Counted from the first letter of the stretch, positions 10,690-22,796 are shown. The stretch: DNA of 64,000 bases from Actinernus sp. WN-2022 (GCA_030867875.1 JAOWCC010000577.1:92423740-92487739); one strand, 5' to 3'. The notes: generated by a model from the letters alone, not told the origin. Program-made: numbers and translations.

Positions 10690-10938
10690 AAAGAACCTTG
10701 CAGTTTAAGCCAAAATCCCAAATTTGAGAGTTATATCTTGAATAGGAGCAAAGTTATAGGCCCGCAAACTTGGAAAAGTTTACAGACTGACGTTTGTATC
10801 ATGGAAATTTTGACTGGGGGCAAAAATAACTTTAAAACATTACTCTATAGACCTAGACATTATTTTGATAAGCCACATACACAATTTGAGTCTGCTTTAT
10901 CGGATTTACAAACTACTGCTTCCAGCTTGAGTGTGTAA
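10690..10938 (+). pseudogene. Possible tail of a non-LTR retrotransposon ORF
   Basis: A plus frame reads NRSKVIGPQTWKSLQTDV followed by a helix-like tail and a stop at 10936-10938. The GPxxWxSL pattern resembles the end of CR1/L2/Jockey-type ORF2 proteins. Upstream sequence gives no RT motifs, so this is a weak call. Confidence 0.3.
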
Positions 10939-12792
10939 ATCCAATAAAGCACAGCTACGGATCCTGTATCTATTACTCATATGCATGATGATTATAACTA
11001 TTTTGTACAGCTTTATCAATATTGAGTTCTGAAAATAGTAATACAGCCACAAAAATGAGACAATTTTATTAATAATAGTATTTATTACAACAGCATAAAA
11101 TGTATATAATTTAACAGGTAGGTATTTCAGATAAACAAACACAACCAAGACTAGCTATAATTACATATACATCTGGAATGGAGCCTGGCTAATTATGACC
11201 TTGATTTGGAGATGGTTGTTATATTTAGTGAACTCACTGATCAAAACTTAAATTTTCCATTACAAAGTGCCCTCAACCCCAAATTTTATATTTAAATCCT
11301 CAATCTTTAATTTAGAGTAATTCTGTGAAAAAAAGTTTTGTTTTTGCGTGAATCCTTGAATGTCTACAACCTGTTCAAGTTGGTTAAAGGTGAAAAGGGA
11401 CCCGGCTCTTTTTTTCACAACAGAGCGGCAGTACACAAGTTGGAAGCATTAGTCTAGTACATTGTGTGCAAGGTAAGATCAAGAATCCATAACAATAGAA
11501 ACTACAATAAGTGCCAGGGAACAATGGCTTTTTGCCTCATCTTACATCACTCAACCGAGACCCCACACTGTCTGGTTGTGAAACAAAATTCCCACGAATT
11601 TAATCATTGTACCGATTTCATTTAATTGTTCTTTCGTCCTCACTTGTCAAATAGCCTATCGTTGAAAATAAATAAAACTAAAATGGGGTTAGATGCACTT
11701 TAAGTAGTTAGAGATTTAGGGGGTTTCTCATTGTAAGCATGTCCTGAAATTGTTAAAGCAAAAGTGCACTTGAAAACACTTGAAAACTTCGCTAAATTCT
11801 CCATTAAGTTCAGGTGTATTTAGACTCGTTCTATTAATGATTTGGGATTTAAAATGGTTAGGGTTTTTTCAAATTTTGGGGTTAGGTTTTAGAAGGTTTG
11901 TATGAAAATTCGACAAAATGAATTATTAATATGCTTACACTGAGAAAGCGCCGAGATTTACATGTATGTTCATGGTGGATGCATGGAAAAAATAGAACTT
12001 TATCAAACAAAGTTTGCTCGATTTACAGGGGTAACAGCAGTAAGAGTGAGCAGCAATGGCAGGTTTTGGGAGAACAACAAACTGACTTGCTACATTGTAG
12101 GAATTCATCTAATAAAAGATGTTGGGAATGGGTACACTCGGGGATTTTGACTGAGAAATTAAACTAGAAACAATATTTTCTCCATTTCTCCTGGTAATGA
12201 CTTGGAAGGAAAATAATCAGGATAATTGAAAAATTATGCAGGATTTTTTAGAAGCATGACACTGGACAAACAAGCTTTCTCAGAGTTCTCACTCCCTGTT
12301 TCATTTATAAAACACAAGTAGTTTTGAAGGATTGTAAGTTCACAATGTATTTTAAATCATTGTCTTCGTATACAATAATAAATATTATTTATACAGACCT
12401 CTTTCAACTTACAAATGGATAACATATGGTAACCGTACAAACCCAGAACTTTAATAGTGCTTTAAATTTGTACTTTGTGATTCACTGCATGTATCTCTTG
12501 ATCCAAGAAAGCCCTGTAAAACTTTTACTTCTAAATATCTTTTCCCTCCAGGTATTTATAAATTTATATACCGGTTCAAAATTTTGAATTACCTTTGTGT
12601 CAAAAATAATGACAAGTACAGACTAGCTGTTATGTACTTTACTTGTTACTTCCTTCAGTGTATTATTTTCTTCAAATCTTTAAGTTGATAAATGAAGCTT
12701 CAATTTACATGTTTGTCAACTCAAGTCCTAACAGGCAAAAACTACTGTCCACTTTTTGGTACAAAAATAGTGGTCTTTGTTGATGTATGGCT
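10939..12792. other. Intergenic sequence and presumed 3' flank of the G-gamma gene
   Basis: AT-rich and noncoding. Short open frames at 11931-12167 show no conserved pattern. The part nearest 12793 is presumably the 3' UTR of the minus-strand gene; no confident polyadenylation signal was chosen. Confidence 0.3.
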
Positions 12793-12901
12793 CTACAATA
12801 CTGTACAGGTAGTTCTTCTCTCCTTAAAAGGATTTTCATTGGCTGGTATCTTCAACAGCAGTGGATCCTGCACTTGTTTTTCTTCACAGTAATGCATCAA
12901 A
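12793..12901 (-). CDS. G-gamma exon 2 (carboxyl end with CAAX box)
   Basis: Acceptor on the minus strand is TTCCAG before 12901. The reading is DLMHYCEEKQ to the stop TAG (12793-12795), with NPF and the prenylation box CTVL. Confidence 0.9.
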
Positions 12902-15900
12902 CTGGAATTTTCAAAAACAATAACAATGTCACTGGTACTTCTAGGTTTGTAGCCTGCTCGAAGCTACAGCAGTGTTTACAGTTGAAACAGGTCAAGCATT
13001 CCTCCCTAGAGCCAGAAATGAAGTTCATTATTCGAAATTTGATTTCATTCTTCGTTTCAAAATTCCATTGTTGAAATGAAACTTGCAAAATGCGCCTAAA
13101 TTCAAATTAGTCTCCTTCACAGCCATTCTTGGGCTAAAGACAGCTGCGAAGCAGACAAAATTCAAATAATGCTATGGAATAAAATGTACATTCAAGCCTT
13201 TGCACATAAAAACAATCGAAATTCAATTGGGGCTCAGTTTGAATTTTGCAAGTTTTGTTTCAACAATGGAAGCTTGAAATGAAAAATGAAATCAACTTTT
13301 GAATACTGAACTTCATTTCTAGCTCGACAGAGGACTGCTTGACCTGTTTTACATGTAAAATTCATCTGGTCAGCCTCCAATGTCAACCTGCATTACCAGG
13401 GATTTTGTTGGTATTTTATACGTCTAGCTGTCAATTTGCCACTACCAAATTGAAAAAAAGCACTTGGGCTGATTTTGTAAAGTTATCCAATTTAACAAAT
13501 AAACCTAATCATATAAAGAAAAAGAAAGACTACATCAGAATTAGTAAGAATACTAAGTTTGAGCATGCTTTGGTAAATAGAAACTGATTGATGAATAACG
13601 AGCTTTCAAAAATATTACGTTTGTATATTATGGATTGGAAGGACAAGCATCCCTCCAATTCCATATAAATGTCTCTTATTTCTGCAACTTGAAAGCTCAT
13701 CACTGAATCAATTAAATGTCCCCAAACTTGGTAAACTTACTTTAGTTATTAAATGTCAATGTGCTCTTTCCTGTGATGGAGTTTATTTCTTAGTTAGATT
13801 ATAATTCCAGATTTATATTTAACACTTACTTTACATACATTACATTTACTTGGCCCAGTCCTTTTTCAATTTGGTAGTGGCTAATAATACAATGTAGCGA
13901 AAGTTATATCAGTAGGACAATACTTTAGTAAGACAGTAAGTCAGTGCTTTTTGAGAAAACCTCAAATGGAGGGAATCAGACAGCATATACGCAATTGGAC
14001 TCAACAGCATCCTCAGTATTTTCCTGTTACCTTTATTCGTGTTTACCTTCTTTGCACTATACATGTACTTCTAGTACATGTGCATGGCAAATTTAATGCC
14101 TTAATTTATACCTACTTTGAAACTTAATTAAACCCTGTACCCAACATGAGTTAATTGCTTGCCAACATTTTCTATTTTGATCAGCAGTGAACCCCACGCA
14201 ACCACAAGAAATTATAAGGACAAAAAAGATATTCGGAACTTTTGTGAGAGTGTTAAAATTAGAGCCATTATTGGTATTGCTAGTTAATCATATTTCCTCT
14301 TGTGTCACACAAAAGTCATTGCAAATAAAAGCAGGTGGATTGCAGTGAACACATGGCCATTTAGGTTTAGAGATTCATTCAATCGCATTTAAATATTTTT
14401 TACAACCACAAGTGGTAACTATTATAGGTAAAAAATTCCAAGAATTAATAGTTATTATTACAATGCTTTATAGTAAAATAATCTACAATTTGAAGATCCA
14501 GCATTGACTAATAAGAATTCTTCTTCTGAGCTCTGTTATAATGCAACCACCCACACAAGTCAATATTATTGCTATTTTTAATTAGAACTACCGGTATTCT
14601 CTCAGATTTATCCATTGTCAAACAACAGACTTACTAATCATTTCGGCAAAAAAAATCAAAAGATTATAAACATTAGCTAAATATATATAGCAGCCTATCA
14701 GATCCAGCCATTTTTAGCCTAAAAATAGCCATGCTTCCAAAAATTGTTACATGATGCCACTAAGAATATCAAGTTCCCAATCCATCCTCTGCTATTCAAG
14801 ACCACAAAATCTTAAACTCTTATCATGACCATATCAACATGCAGGTGATATTAAGTGCCTACAACTTGTGGTCCAGGTTGCATCAGATAATTTGGTAATT
14901 AAGAAGTCCACAATTTTTTTCAGTTCACACAGCTCGTACACTCAGATTTAGGAGTTAATGCTCTCAAGACTGGGTGATTACACTTGCGCCCAAAACACCA
15001 GATGTACTAACACTGCTTATGATTCAAAGTGGTACACAGCACAAAATGGCACAATTCCGAAATTACAAAAAACCTTTTGAATAAAAATGTTTCAGTTCTC
15101 TTCAGCTTTGAAGTTCTCAACATGTTCTTTTAGAAATACATGTATAATCATCAAATATCTAACAATGTGAAATTTGGCACTAACTTAATAACATTCCATT
15201 AAAATTTTAAAAAAATCCTAGGATTTGTTGCTATGATCGAGGAGCGCTTTTTTGTTGTTTGATGTCAATTTGAACTAAAATTATAATTTTACAGAAACAT
15301 TAAATATGATATTATAATTCCAGAACAAATTTACTTTGTTTGTCATTTCTCAAAGGAAAGTCAAAACAATGCCTACCATTATCAGCTAATCTGCTTCTGA
15401 AACAAGTCATTTTTTTTTAAATAGGACAATCCGCTTGGATATACTTTTACATGGGAAGTTTCCATACAAGGATTGATAAAAAAGTTTTAAAAATGTAGGT
15501 AGCTTAATAAGGGTCGTGTTTTTGTGTCTACCTCATTATGAAACGATTAATTAATTGATTTCAAAACGATTTCTAATTAGATTTTAATGGTACAACATCT
15601 GTTTCCTTAAGAAATGGGGTTTTATTTAAAACGGAAGAAGGGATTCACCCAATTTATTACCGTGTGAAAATTGTACATGGAAAATTATCCTTTCTACTAT
15701 ATATATATATATACAATGAGTAATGTGGTAGCCGAGTGTTTGCAAAACAACATAATAGAGGAGCATAGAAGAGCTTTTAAGAAAATCTCTGGAAATACCT
15801 CGACTGAGAATTCATTTTGAGCGCCGTATTTTGAACAAAACCATTCTTGTTCTCTTGATAAGATTTTTTCACCGACAAACGATTGACTTTTGACAAAATC

Positions 15901-16921
15901 CGAACACTTGTGATAAATGAACAAACATGTATGCAAATAACAATGTCAAGTTTGGTCAACAGATCACACTAAATGTGATCAACTGCCGTGCCAAACAGTT
16001 AAATCCAAATATCGTCAGGCATGGTGTCCCATACAAAAGGAATTTCGCTTTCAAACCTTATAAAAAAAACAATATTAATGACTTTGAAATGCAATTAGCA
16101 CTGTGTACAAAAAAATCCCGAAAACCAGACTTATCAAGTTATCAAAAATTTAAACAAAACTCAAAAGGAATTAATTTCGTTATAAATGTTTTATTATATT
16201 CCCCCTGCAGAGAAACAAGTACAGTATCTTATTTAATAAAATAATACTGATGCTACGAAATATTAGAGGGTTTATTATAGCCTTAAAAATATAGCTGCTC
16301 TTTTCTCTGTAATTAATCCCAATAAAGATGTTTTGTTTCATGTTCGCGGCGTTCACGGTTGTTGCTGTTTCTGATGCGTGTTATTTCGGTTTCTAAACAA
16401 TTCAGTCTTAATAAAACCATCCGGCTTGACCTCTTAGTAAAACGACTCAAGCATTGGAATATAGCTCTGCGAAACATAGTATACTTAGAAAATACCTAAT
16501 CAATATTATACGAGTTTAAAATTCGGGTTTCATCAGAGTATAGGGCTAATCCACTAGCAGATTATGAATTAAACCGCTTTGATACCTCTGTGCATAACAA
16601 TTTATTTCTTCAAATATACACGGCTCTGCTTCAAAAACCAGTACTTAATTAGCGCGTATTGAACTATAAAAGGCTTACAGGAGACCACAGCTTCTTTGAA
16701 TACGAAGGAGGGGAATTTAATTAATTGAAGGATATGAAGGAGATACACATGTAAGAAACTGAAACGGCATGACAGAGAATTTTGAAGTTCAAGAAAGTTG
16801 AATAGACTTACTCTGAAGCCACTTGGGATATTTTCATTCTGTCGACTTTGCATTCCCGTCTCAGCTGCTGTACAACTTTCTGTTGGATGTTGAGATCGTC
16901 TTTCCTGGAGTTGCTGTACAT
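12793..16921 (-). CDS. Heterotrimeric G-protein gamma subunit (two coding exons)
   Basis: Exon 1 is 16921-16812 and exon 2 is 12901-12793. Joining them gives 72 residues, the usual length of the family. The protein begins MYSNSRKDDL. It contains the amino helix VVQQLRRECKVDRMKISQ (residues about 15-32), which forms the coiled coil with G-beta, then HYCEE, DPLL (about 48-51) and the NPF motif (about 59-61). It ends in CTVL, a CAAX box whose Leu predicts geranylgeranylation and membrane anchoring. The donor GTAAGT splits an Asp codon and the acceptor (CCAG) restores it. G-gamma pairs with G-beta and couples seven-helix receptors to effectors at the plasma membrane. The intron is 3910 bases and carries a foldback element. 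The paralogue within the gamma family is not assigned. Confidence 0.9.
12985..13350. mobile_element. Foldback element in the G-gamma intron
   Basis: The arm 12985-13094 (from GAAACAGGTCAAGCA) is complementary to 13236-13350 with scattered mismatches, around a loop of about 140 bases. It has no ORF of its own. Transcribed with the pre-mRNA, it could form a 110-bp hairpin. Confidence 0.7.
13351..16811. other. Rest of the G-gamma intron
   Basis: Noncoding and AT-rich, with a short (TA)n run at about 15699-15712 and a perfect small palindrome around ACTTCTAGTACATG near 14067. No other gene is seen on either strand. Confidence 0.4.
16812..16921 (-). CDS. G-gamma exon 1 (start codon exon)
   Basis: ATG at 16921-16919, 36 codons plus two bases, donor A|GTAAGT at 16811. 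The frame is open upstream of the ATG into presumed 5' UTR to about 17060. This Met was chosen because it gives the family's normal amino-terminal length. Confidence 0.88.
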
Positions 16922-17265
16922 TTTGGATGAATCAGAGGAACGTTTCTTGGTTGCTTTTTGACGGGCGTACGTACGACAAAACTGATGAAGACAACACAGG
17001 AAGTCACAAGCACATGCAGCGAACCTTATTTGGAAATGTGAACTTTCGCTTCCGGTTCGCAACTGGAAATGCTGAAAATAATATTTGGCCCAGATATAGC
17101 AATAAACACAAGTAAGTTTTGTAGATTTTTATTCACCATTTACGTTGAAAATGGAAGACTAAAAATCCCATACAAATGATATTAAATATCGTAGTGGATT
17201 TCCCGGGATTTCGGCATGGCGTGACATTGAAATGATTCCCTATCAGCTTCAATATTCACACGTGC

Positions 17266-17757
17266 CGATTTTTGAGATCAGCAAACTGCTGGGATCTCTA
17301 CATGAAAATAAACACTATCATCTCAAAGAGCACCAGTAAATTAACAATTTTGGCCAGCTTTAATAGTATAGGATGAAATTCCGAAAAGATAGATGATTTA
17401 TGGGATTTTACAGTCTACCGTACACCGAATTTGCATAATATCAAAGTTAAAAGTTTTAAGGAGAAATAACTGTTTACTCTAAAAGAGGATGTTTATTATA
17501 CGTAATACCATGGCAACTGTGAAAGTGTCAAAATGAAATGTTTCTCTGCATAGTTATTAACGTTTTGAATCTGAAAAAAAAAAAATCAAAACGAGGTGTA
17601 CGCATGACTGCAAAATCCCATACAAGTTTAAAAATCCCATCTTTTCGGGATCTCATCCTACGCTAGTAAACTTTCCAAAACTGTTTATTTATAGGTGCTC
17701 TTTGAAATGACAGAGGTTATTTTATTCCAATTTGCTGATCTCGAAAATCAGCACCTG
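17266..17757. mobile_element. Foldback element with arms of about 125-150 bases
   Basis: Left arm about 17266-17415 and right arm about 17604-17757 are inverted copies. Shared blocks include GAGATCAGCAAA, CAAAGAGCACC, TAGGATGAGATCCCGAAAAG and TGGGATTTTACAGTC. It is noncoding and lies upstream of the G-gamma gene. Confidence 0.6.
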
Positions 17758-18506
17758 ATACATGTATATTAAAGTGTATTGTTTTTATTTCTGATCCAAT
17801 CAAATTACAGAGTTACAGTACAGTAAGTTACAATACGATTACGCTAAGGGTATGAAACGGATACACGCAGGCTACCCACTCGTAAGAAATCCGCTCTTCT
17901 GCTTTATTTTAATAATTGCCATTACAGAGCTTGGGTTACCTGTGCTTTGCCTAGATATAGTACGGGAAAAAATTCCTCGCAGCTTTCTTCGAAGATCTAC
18001 CAAGCCGAAGTGGATCCAGGGTATTGTTCACAGGTAAATGACGATTTCAACCTGGCCAGGGCTCACAGGTAAACGAGTTCCATCCCAGTATTTCTGATTT
18101 ATATGGCCCTTCTACACGATCTAGGCTTTACTGTGTCCGTGTGCCTCGGTCCCCGAAAGTGAAATTAGAATTCAAAAACCTTATCGAATTCGTGCCAAAA
18201 TACAGTTAATTTTCTCAATGAGAAGCTTCATCACCTGTAGTCTGGAACACGCGGCCTATTGAAATTTTGCAGGGAGGATTCTGATTGGTCAAAATCAACA
18301 ATAGGTTCGAGTCCAGCCGTACTGGTTTCGGCAACCTCGTTCCCTGGGAACGATAAACTCTTGAAGCCGCCTATTGCTGCACCGAAACGGAAAACTGGGG
18401 TACACCAAGATCGCGGCCGTAGTTTAGTTACCACAGCTCGGTTAGGAAATACTCTTATCAAATGAGAAAACGAATGTAAACTTATCTAGATATTCAATAT
18501 GGTCAA
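17758..18506. other. Noncoding, nothing firm
   Basis: No gene was recognised. 18231-18465 is more GC-rich than its surroundings and has short open frames on both strands without conserved patterns. Confidence 0.3.
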
Positions 18507-18514
18507 TATATTCC

Positions 18515-18920
18515 CCGGGGGGGGGGGGGGGGGGGGGGGGGTACTCTACCTAAAGTTGGGTAGGGGTGTGCCGCTGGGGCTCTGAAACCCTTACCCTGTT
18601 TAAGACAAAAAAAAAATCAAATTTCCATACCCTGTTCAAGACAAAGTGTTAAAATTTTACCTCTATAAGACAAATAACAAATTATCTATACTTGGATGTC
18701 AGTGTTTATTGTGATCTTGTATAATGAGTGTCATAACTAAATAAGTCTTCAGCAAGCACTAGACTAAATAACGGCACTAGATAAATACCATACCCTGTTC
18801 AAGATCTGTCGATGTGAAAATGGATACCCTGTCTAAGATCAGAAACTCGAAAAACCATACCCTGTCCAGCGGATCATCCCCGTATAGTCCATATATGGGA
18901 GTACCCCCCCCCCCCCCGGG
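18515..18920. mobile_element. hAT-like MITE with poly-G/poly-C ends
   Basis: An 8-base direct repeat TATATTCC flanks it (18507-18514 and 18921-18928), the duplication size made by hAT transposases. The ends are inverted: a run of 25 G followed by TACTC on the left, and GAGTAC followed by 14 C and GGG on the right. The interior has at least five copies of a phrase like ATACCCTGTTCAAGAC. No transposase is encoded. Confidence 0.65.
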
Positions 18921-19479
18921 TATATTCCATACACGTCCAGGTGTGTTTAAAAAATCGAATCGTTTTTTGAAGATTCGATAGCAAAATTTGAAAAGGACGA
19001 GCGTATGCCTCGCTAGCATCTAGTTAGGCCCAACTATTACTCTGAACGACAATTGTTTGATATGACAAAAGTACAGAAGACGTTGACACAAAAGAATAAG
19101 GATCGATACTTCTATTTATTTCGGTGCATTTATTCAGTTAAAAACATTCAATTACGTCACTTCCCCGATAATTTCACAGCCCCATCGTTGGCATACGAGA
19201 TTCCATAACGAATGCAAAAAATACAGTTACACTTGTAATGGGATTTAAATTATCAAGGGAAAACTATGAAACAATATCAGTGCTTATTAGAATTAGGGGG
19301 GTTTAGAGGCCCAAAGAAATATAAAGTTAGATATTGAAGAGACGTTCAAAACAAAGTAAACATGCCACACCGCTTTTACACGGCCATGGTAAACCACCAT
19401 TATATCCTGCACTCGCGGTCGCGCCTGGTAATGAGTACATTAACCAATCAAAGATGAGGTGGAGTGAGATTCTCAACGG
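18921..19479. other. Noncoding, nothing recognised
   Basis: No gene or clear repeat is seen. One short open frame at 19334-19519 overlaps the following repeat and shows no conserved pattern. Confidence 0.3.
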
Positions 19480-19660
19480 TCTGACCAACAACTTTATTTA
19501 CCCTATTACTTACATATAGTATTTACAGAGAAAAAAGAAATTGGAATATTTAAAGTACTGGCACCCTGAAATAACTAGAAAGCTAAAAAGCCAGGGAGCC
19601 AGTTTACATGGCTGAATTAAATTACTAGGTCGGAGAAATAAAAAAAACATACATACACAC
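19480..19660 (-). repeat. 3' end remnant of a dispersed retroelement
   Basis: The block containing AATAACTAGAAAGCTAAAAA, then GCCAG and CCAGTTTACATG, matches 45960-46020 with about 80 percent similarity by eye. The copy at 45884 starts with an (AAC)n run, suggesting the tail of a minus-strand LINE. Confidence 0.4.
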
Positions 19661-20133
19661 AGAAAATTCTACCTATTTAGTCTATTATACCATGACTAGA
19701 GGCCTTTCTTCTCCCCTCCTTCACTTCACCTTGTTTTTCATTATATTTCTTCAGGCCTCTGAAACCAGGGTAGTTGACAAGTAGACGATATAGAAGGGTG
19801 TCTATAGCGCGCGAACGGGAAGGTTTTGCAGTGCGCTTCTGTCAATCAAAGCAATTGTTGGTGCTGTGATTGGATTAAAAGCTGCACACGTGCAGAACCC
19901 AGTCTGGTGTTGCCTTGTTTGACAGAATTTTAATAGTTCCCTGAACTTCACTTCTTTATTACCGGTATACGACTTGGCGTTTTAGAGTGCATTACAGTCA
20001 CAAACTGGTTTTCACCGGTTTTTGAAACAGCAGCGCGATAGCCAATTAAAATGGGTGTCAAAAACGATGTTTTCCTCGATGCTGCTGGTTGTCGTATAAT
20101 ACGGAACGTTGTGTTTAAAATATGGCTGAGTGG

Positions 20134-21325
20134 GTATTTTTAAAGAGTCATTTAGCCTGCGTTGCGGCTCTGGGAGTATCAGAGCGCAGATTAGGGGGAT
20201 TGGGGCGAGAGAAAGAGAGGGGGGAGGGGGTGGGGATGAGAGGAAGAGAGAGCCTGCCAGCAACCATGGTTATTTTGATATCCACCCACTAATTAAAATG
20301 CATAAAATTAGTAAGTCATTCGACCGATTCATCCAATCATCACACGGCGAAAGTGAAAACCATGTTTAATATCTGTCAAAACTCACGCGTGGAATATCAA
20401 GGAATCTCAACTCGAGCGTAAAATTCAAAACAAAAAATATACGAACTTGGAGAATGTCAGCTGAAACTCCGAAAAAACATGTGAAGACAGGGCCTAAACC
20501 CAAACCTGTAAATGTCAACGACTTTTGCAGGATATGTAATGTTTGTTTTAAGGTAGCGTTTGGGAATTCAAATATTTCCACGGTGAGAATCTGTTCAAGA
20601 CTTCAGAAAGAAAAGAGAGCCGAAGCTTTAAATAATTCTAGCTGGTGCCTGCAAAAGTATTGGTCTTCATATTCCGAAATCTGCTGCTCTATCAGCGAGT
20701 CTGTCGTTCCTAAGGAAGGAAGATTCGAAATGCAGTAGAGAACTACACCTATGTTCGTGAAGGTTTGCAGGATAAAGATAACGAGAATATAAAGTCGCCA
20801 CCAAATCAGTAAAGAACACTGCCGACACAACATCGGAACGAAGTTCTGCCAAAAGAAGGGCTAAAAACCATCCACGCAGCGGTACGAAATCATCAAAGCA
20901 GCCCGTATTTTCGGAAGCACAAGCCATGTTTCAACAGTGTGCGTTTCGTCGAGCAAGACGCTTGTGGAGTTCCGATACAGGGTTCTTCAGCTCATCGCGA
21001 AATTCGGTCTCATTACAAAATATCTGCAATTCTTTCTTTATAAATTCAGCGCTGAAGGGATTCTCGGTATGTTTGTCGCCATACTAATTGGTTTCTGCTC
21101 TTATCGCATGCCAATGATTTCTGTCAATCACGCATTTTATCCAATAGCAATACGCGGCCTTCAGAGGCCTAGAATTATCAAAATAACCATGGGTTGCCGG
21201 CAGGCTCTCTCTTCCTCTCCTCCCCACCCCCTCCCTTTTTGTCCTCGCCCCAATCCTCATAATCTCCGCTCGCCGCCTCCGATACTCCAGAGCCGCAACG
21301 CAGGCTAGGAGTCATTAAAAAAAAT
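20134..21325. mobile_element. 1.19-kb DNA transposon-like element with TIRs of about 140 bases
   Basis: 20136-20278 (AGAGTCATTTAGCCTGCGTT onward) is inverted at about 21164-21322, including the purine-rich tract and CAACCATGGTTATTTTGATA. The interior carries a plus-strand Cys-containing frame (20454-20738). No DDE transposase can be read, so it is nonautonomous and may carry captured host sequence. Confidence 0.6.
20454..20738 (+). CDS. Cys-rich short ORF inside the TIR element, function unknown
   Basis: ATG at 20454, 94 codons. After a basic, Pro-rich start (KHVKTGPKPKPV) it has FCRICNVCF, then CSRLQKE and W-C further on. The Cys spacing could bind zinc, but the set is incomplete. It lies wholly inside the 20134-21325 element. 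It may be a captured exon fragment or chance; no promoter or splice evidence was assessed. Confidence 0.3.
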   Translation: MSAETPKKHVKTGPKPKPVNVNDFCRICNVCFKVAFGNSNISTVRICSRLQKEKRAEALNNSSWCLQKYWSSYSEICCSISESVVPKEGRFEMQ

Positions 21326-21380
21326 GACTAGTAAACAGCCGCATTGCAAAATGTGTAATAAATTGTTGTACTCTACTTAA

Positions 21381-21608
21381 AGACCCTGTGTCCGAGCCCA
21401 TGGTGCTTTGCGCCAATGTTATGATTAGTTTGTTTATCAACGGCCGCATAAATTAAAGGCCAGCTTTTAGGCAAACTAAAATGCTCTCGATTGTTTATCA
21501 GTTTCATAAAAGAAGTACACATACACTTTGGATAACAACACCTCACGATATTTCTGATTTTCGTAGTCTACGAAAATGATTTGCACCATGGGCTCGGACA
21601 CAGGGTCT
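21381..21608. mobile_element. 228-bp MITE with perfect 26-bp TIRs and TTAA flanks
   Basis: AGACCCTGTGTCCGAGCC begins the left TIR (21381-21406). The right TIR (21583-21608) is its perfect inverse. TTAA lies immediately outside both ends (21377-21380 and 21609-21612), the target duplicated by piggyBac-type transposases. It is noncoding. Confidence 0.7.
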
Positions 21609-22139
21609 TTAAAGAGCCTATGAAGTGAAGAAATCGAGCCCGTTTTTTATTTTATCATTAATTTTTAGTCTTCCATTGCCCATTTTGTGCAATTAAAAAT
21701 ATTCGGAGAGCGCGAACAATATTTTTTTCCGTGTCGAAGCCAAAATCGTTCGACAATTTTTATGCCGTTAAGATGCTAATTACATGCGTGACGTCAGTTG
21801 GTGTGCATATTTACATTCACAAAAGTAAAAATATGACAGACGGCAAGGCTCCTCAAGCAAGACAGTTAGAATGGAAAAAAACGCACTGTATTTTGTCGTA
21901 TTTACGGAGACGAACATAGCTGAGCACATCAACTGACGTCCCGCACGTGATTAGCATATCTTTAACGGCATAAAAATTGTCGCATGATTTTTGGCAATCA
22001 TGCCTGGCTTCGACACGAAAAAAATAATCTTCGCGCTCTCTAAATATATTTTTAATTGCATAAAATGGGCAATGGAAAGACTAACATTTAACATTTAAAA
22101 CGGGTTAGAATTTTTCACTTCATAAGTCACTTTTAAAGT
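21609..22139. mobile_element. Foldback element directly abutting the 228-bp MITE
   Basis: The arm from CTTTAAAGAGCC at 21607 to about 21800 is inverted at about 21915-22139, with blocks such as CTATGAAGTGAAG, AAGACTAA and TTTTTATGCCGTTAA. It shares the TTAA at 21609-21612 with its neighbour. It is noncoding. Confidence 0.6.
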
Positions 22140-22670
22140 GCCTGTACACCCTCGCCAGATAGTGTTGATTCGGGCACAAGTGTTTTAAGCACGGTGTACA
22201 CAACAAGGCACGGCACTCGTAAAGGTTTGGTCGCGTGCCAACATTAAATGGGCATTTAACCTTCTGTGAAACGTGTTCAGACCCCCCCCCCCCCCTTTTA
22301 CCACCCTCTTAAATGGCATTACAAATTTATCCTAAGATGAACCCTATGAATATTCTAATATTCTCTTTAAAACGTTCTTTAATATTAGGTGAATTTGACA
22401 ACGATAAAACTGATTACAGGAAAAATACTTATGCCTAAGATGACTTCACCGAGATCAGTGATAATATGGAACACTGTCTGCTCACAAATACCTAAATCTA
22501 TTACTGTGTTTATCTCATGCAAATTCTACACTAAATTGCGTTTATGAACCGATCTTCCGGATCAATCATGGTTTCTGGGAATTTTTTTGTCTTTCGTCAT
22601 GAGTTACTTTATCATTTGGGGGTGACGGTGCCCCTTTAACACGGCCTACGTCGGTCAGTTTCTAGTTGAA
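22140..22670. other. 3' flank and probable 3' UTR of the annexin gene
   Basis: Noncoding. Contains a 14-C run (22282-22295). On the minus strand an ATTAAA lies at about 22384-22379, some 290 bases past the stop, and is one possible polyadenylation signal. Confidence 0.35.
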
Positions 22671-22796
22671 TTAGTTCATTCCTACGATGCTCAAGAGCAG
22701 CTTCTTGTAGTCTCCACTGCAGTCTCCCTCGATCATCTTGTACAGAGTCTTGTGGTACTTCTGAAGGAACGACTGCTTGATCTCCACCAGGTCAAT
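22671..22796 (-). CDS. Annexin exon 16 (end of repeat 4, stop)
   Basis: Acceptor TTTTAG before 22796. The reading is [20 protein letters not shown], then the calcium-loop acidic residue D536 within EGDCSGD, and the end SIVGMN with TAA at 22671-22673. Confidence 0.93.
   Translation of the reverse strand: MDLVEIKQSFLQKYHKTLYKMIEGDCSGDYKKLLLSIVGMN

Noticed and set aside
10738..10938. Independent small gene
   Set aside because: Reads better as the decayed end of a non-LTR retrotransposon protein; reported only at low confidence.
16808..17062. Longer G-gamma start upstream of residue Met at 16921
   Set aside because: The open frame extends upstream, but starts there would add a Cys-rich extension unlike any gamma subunit.
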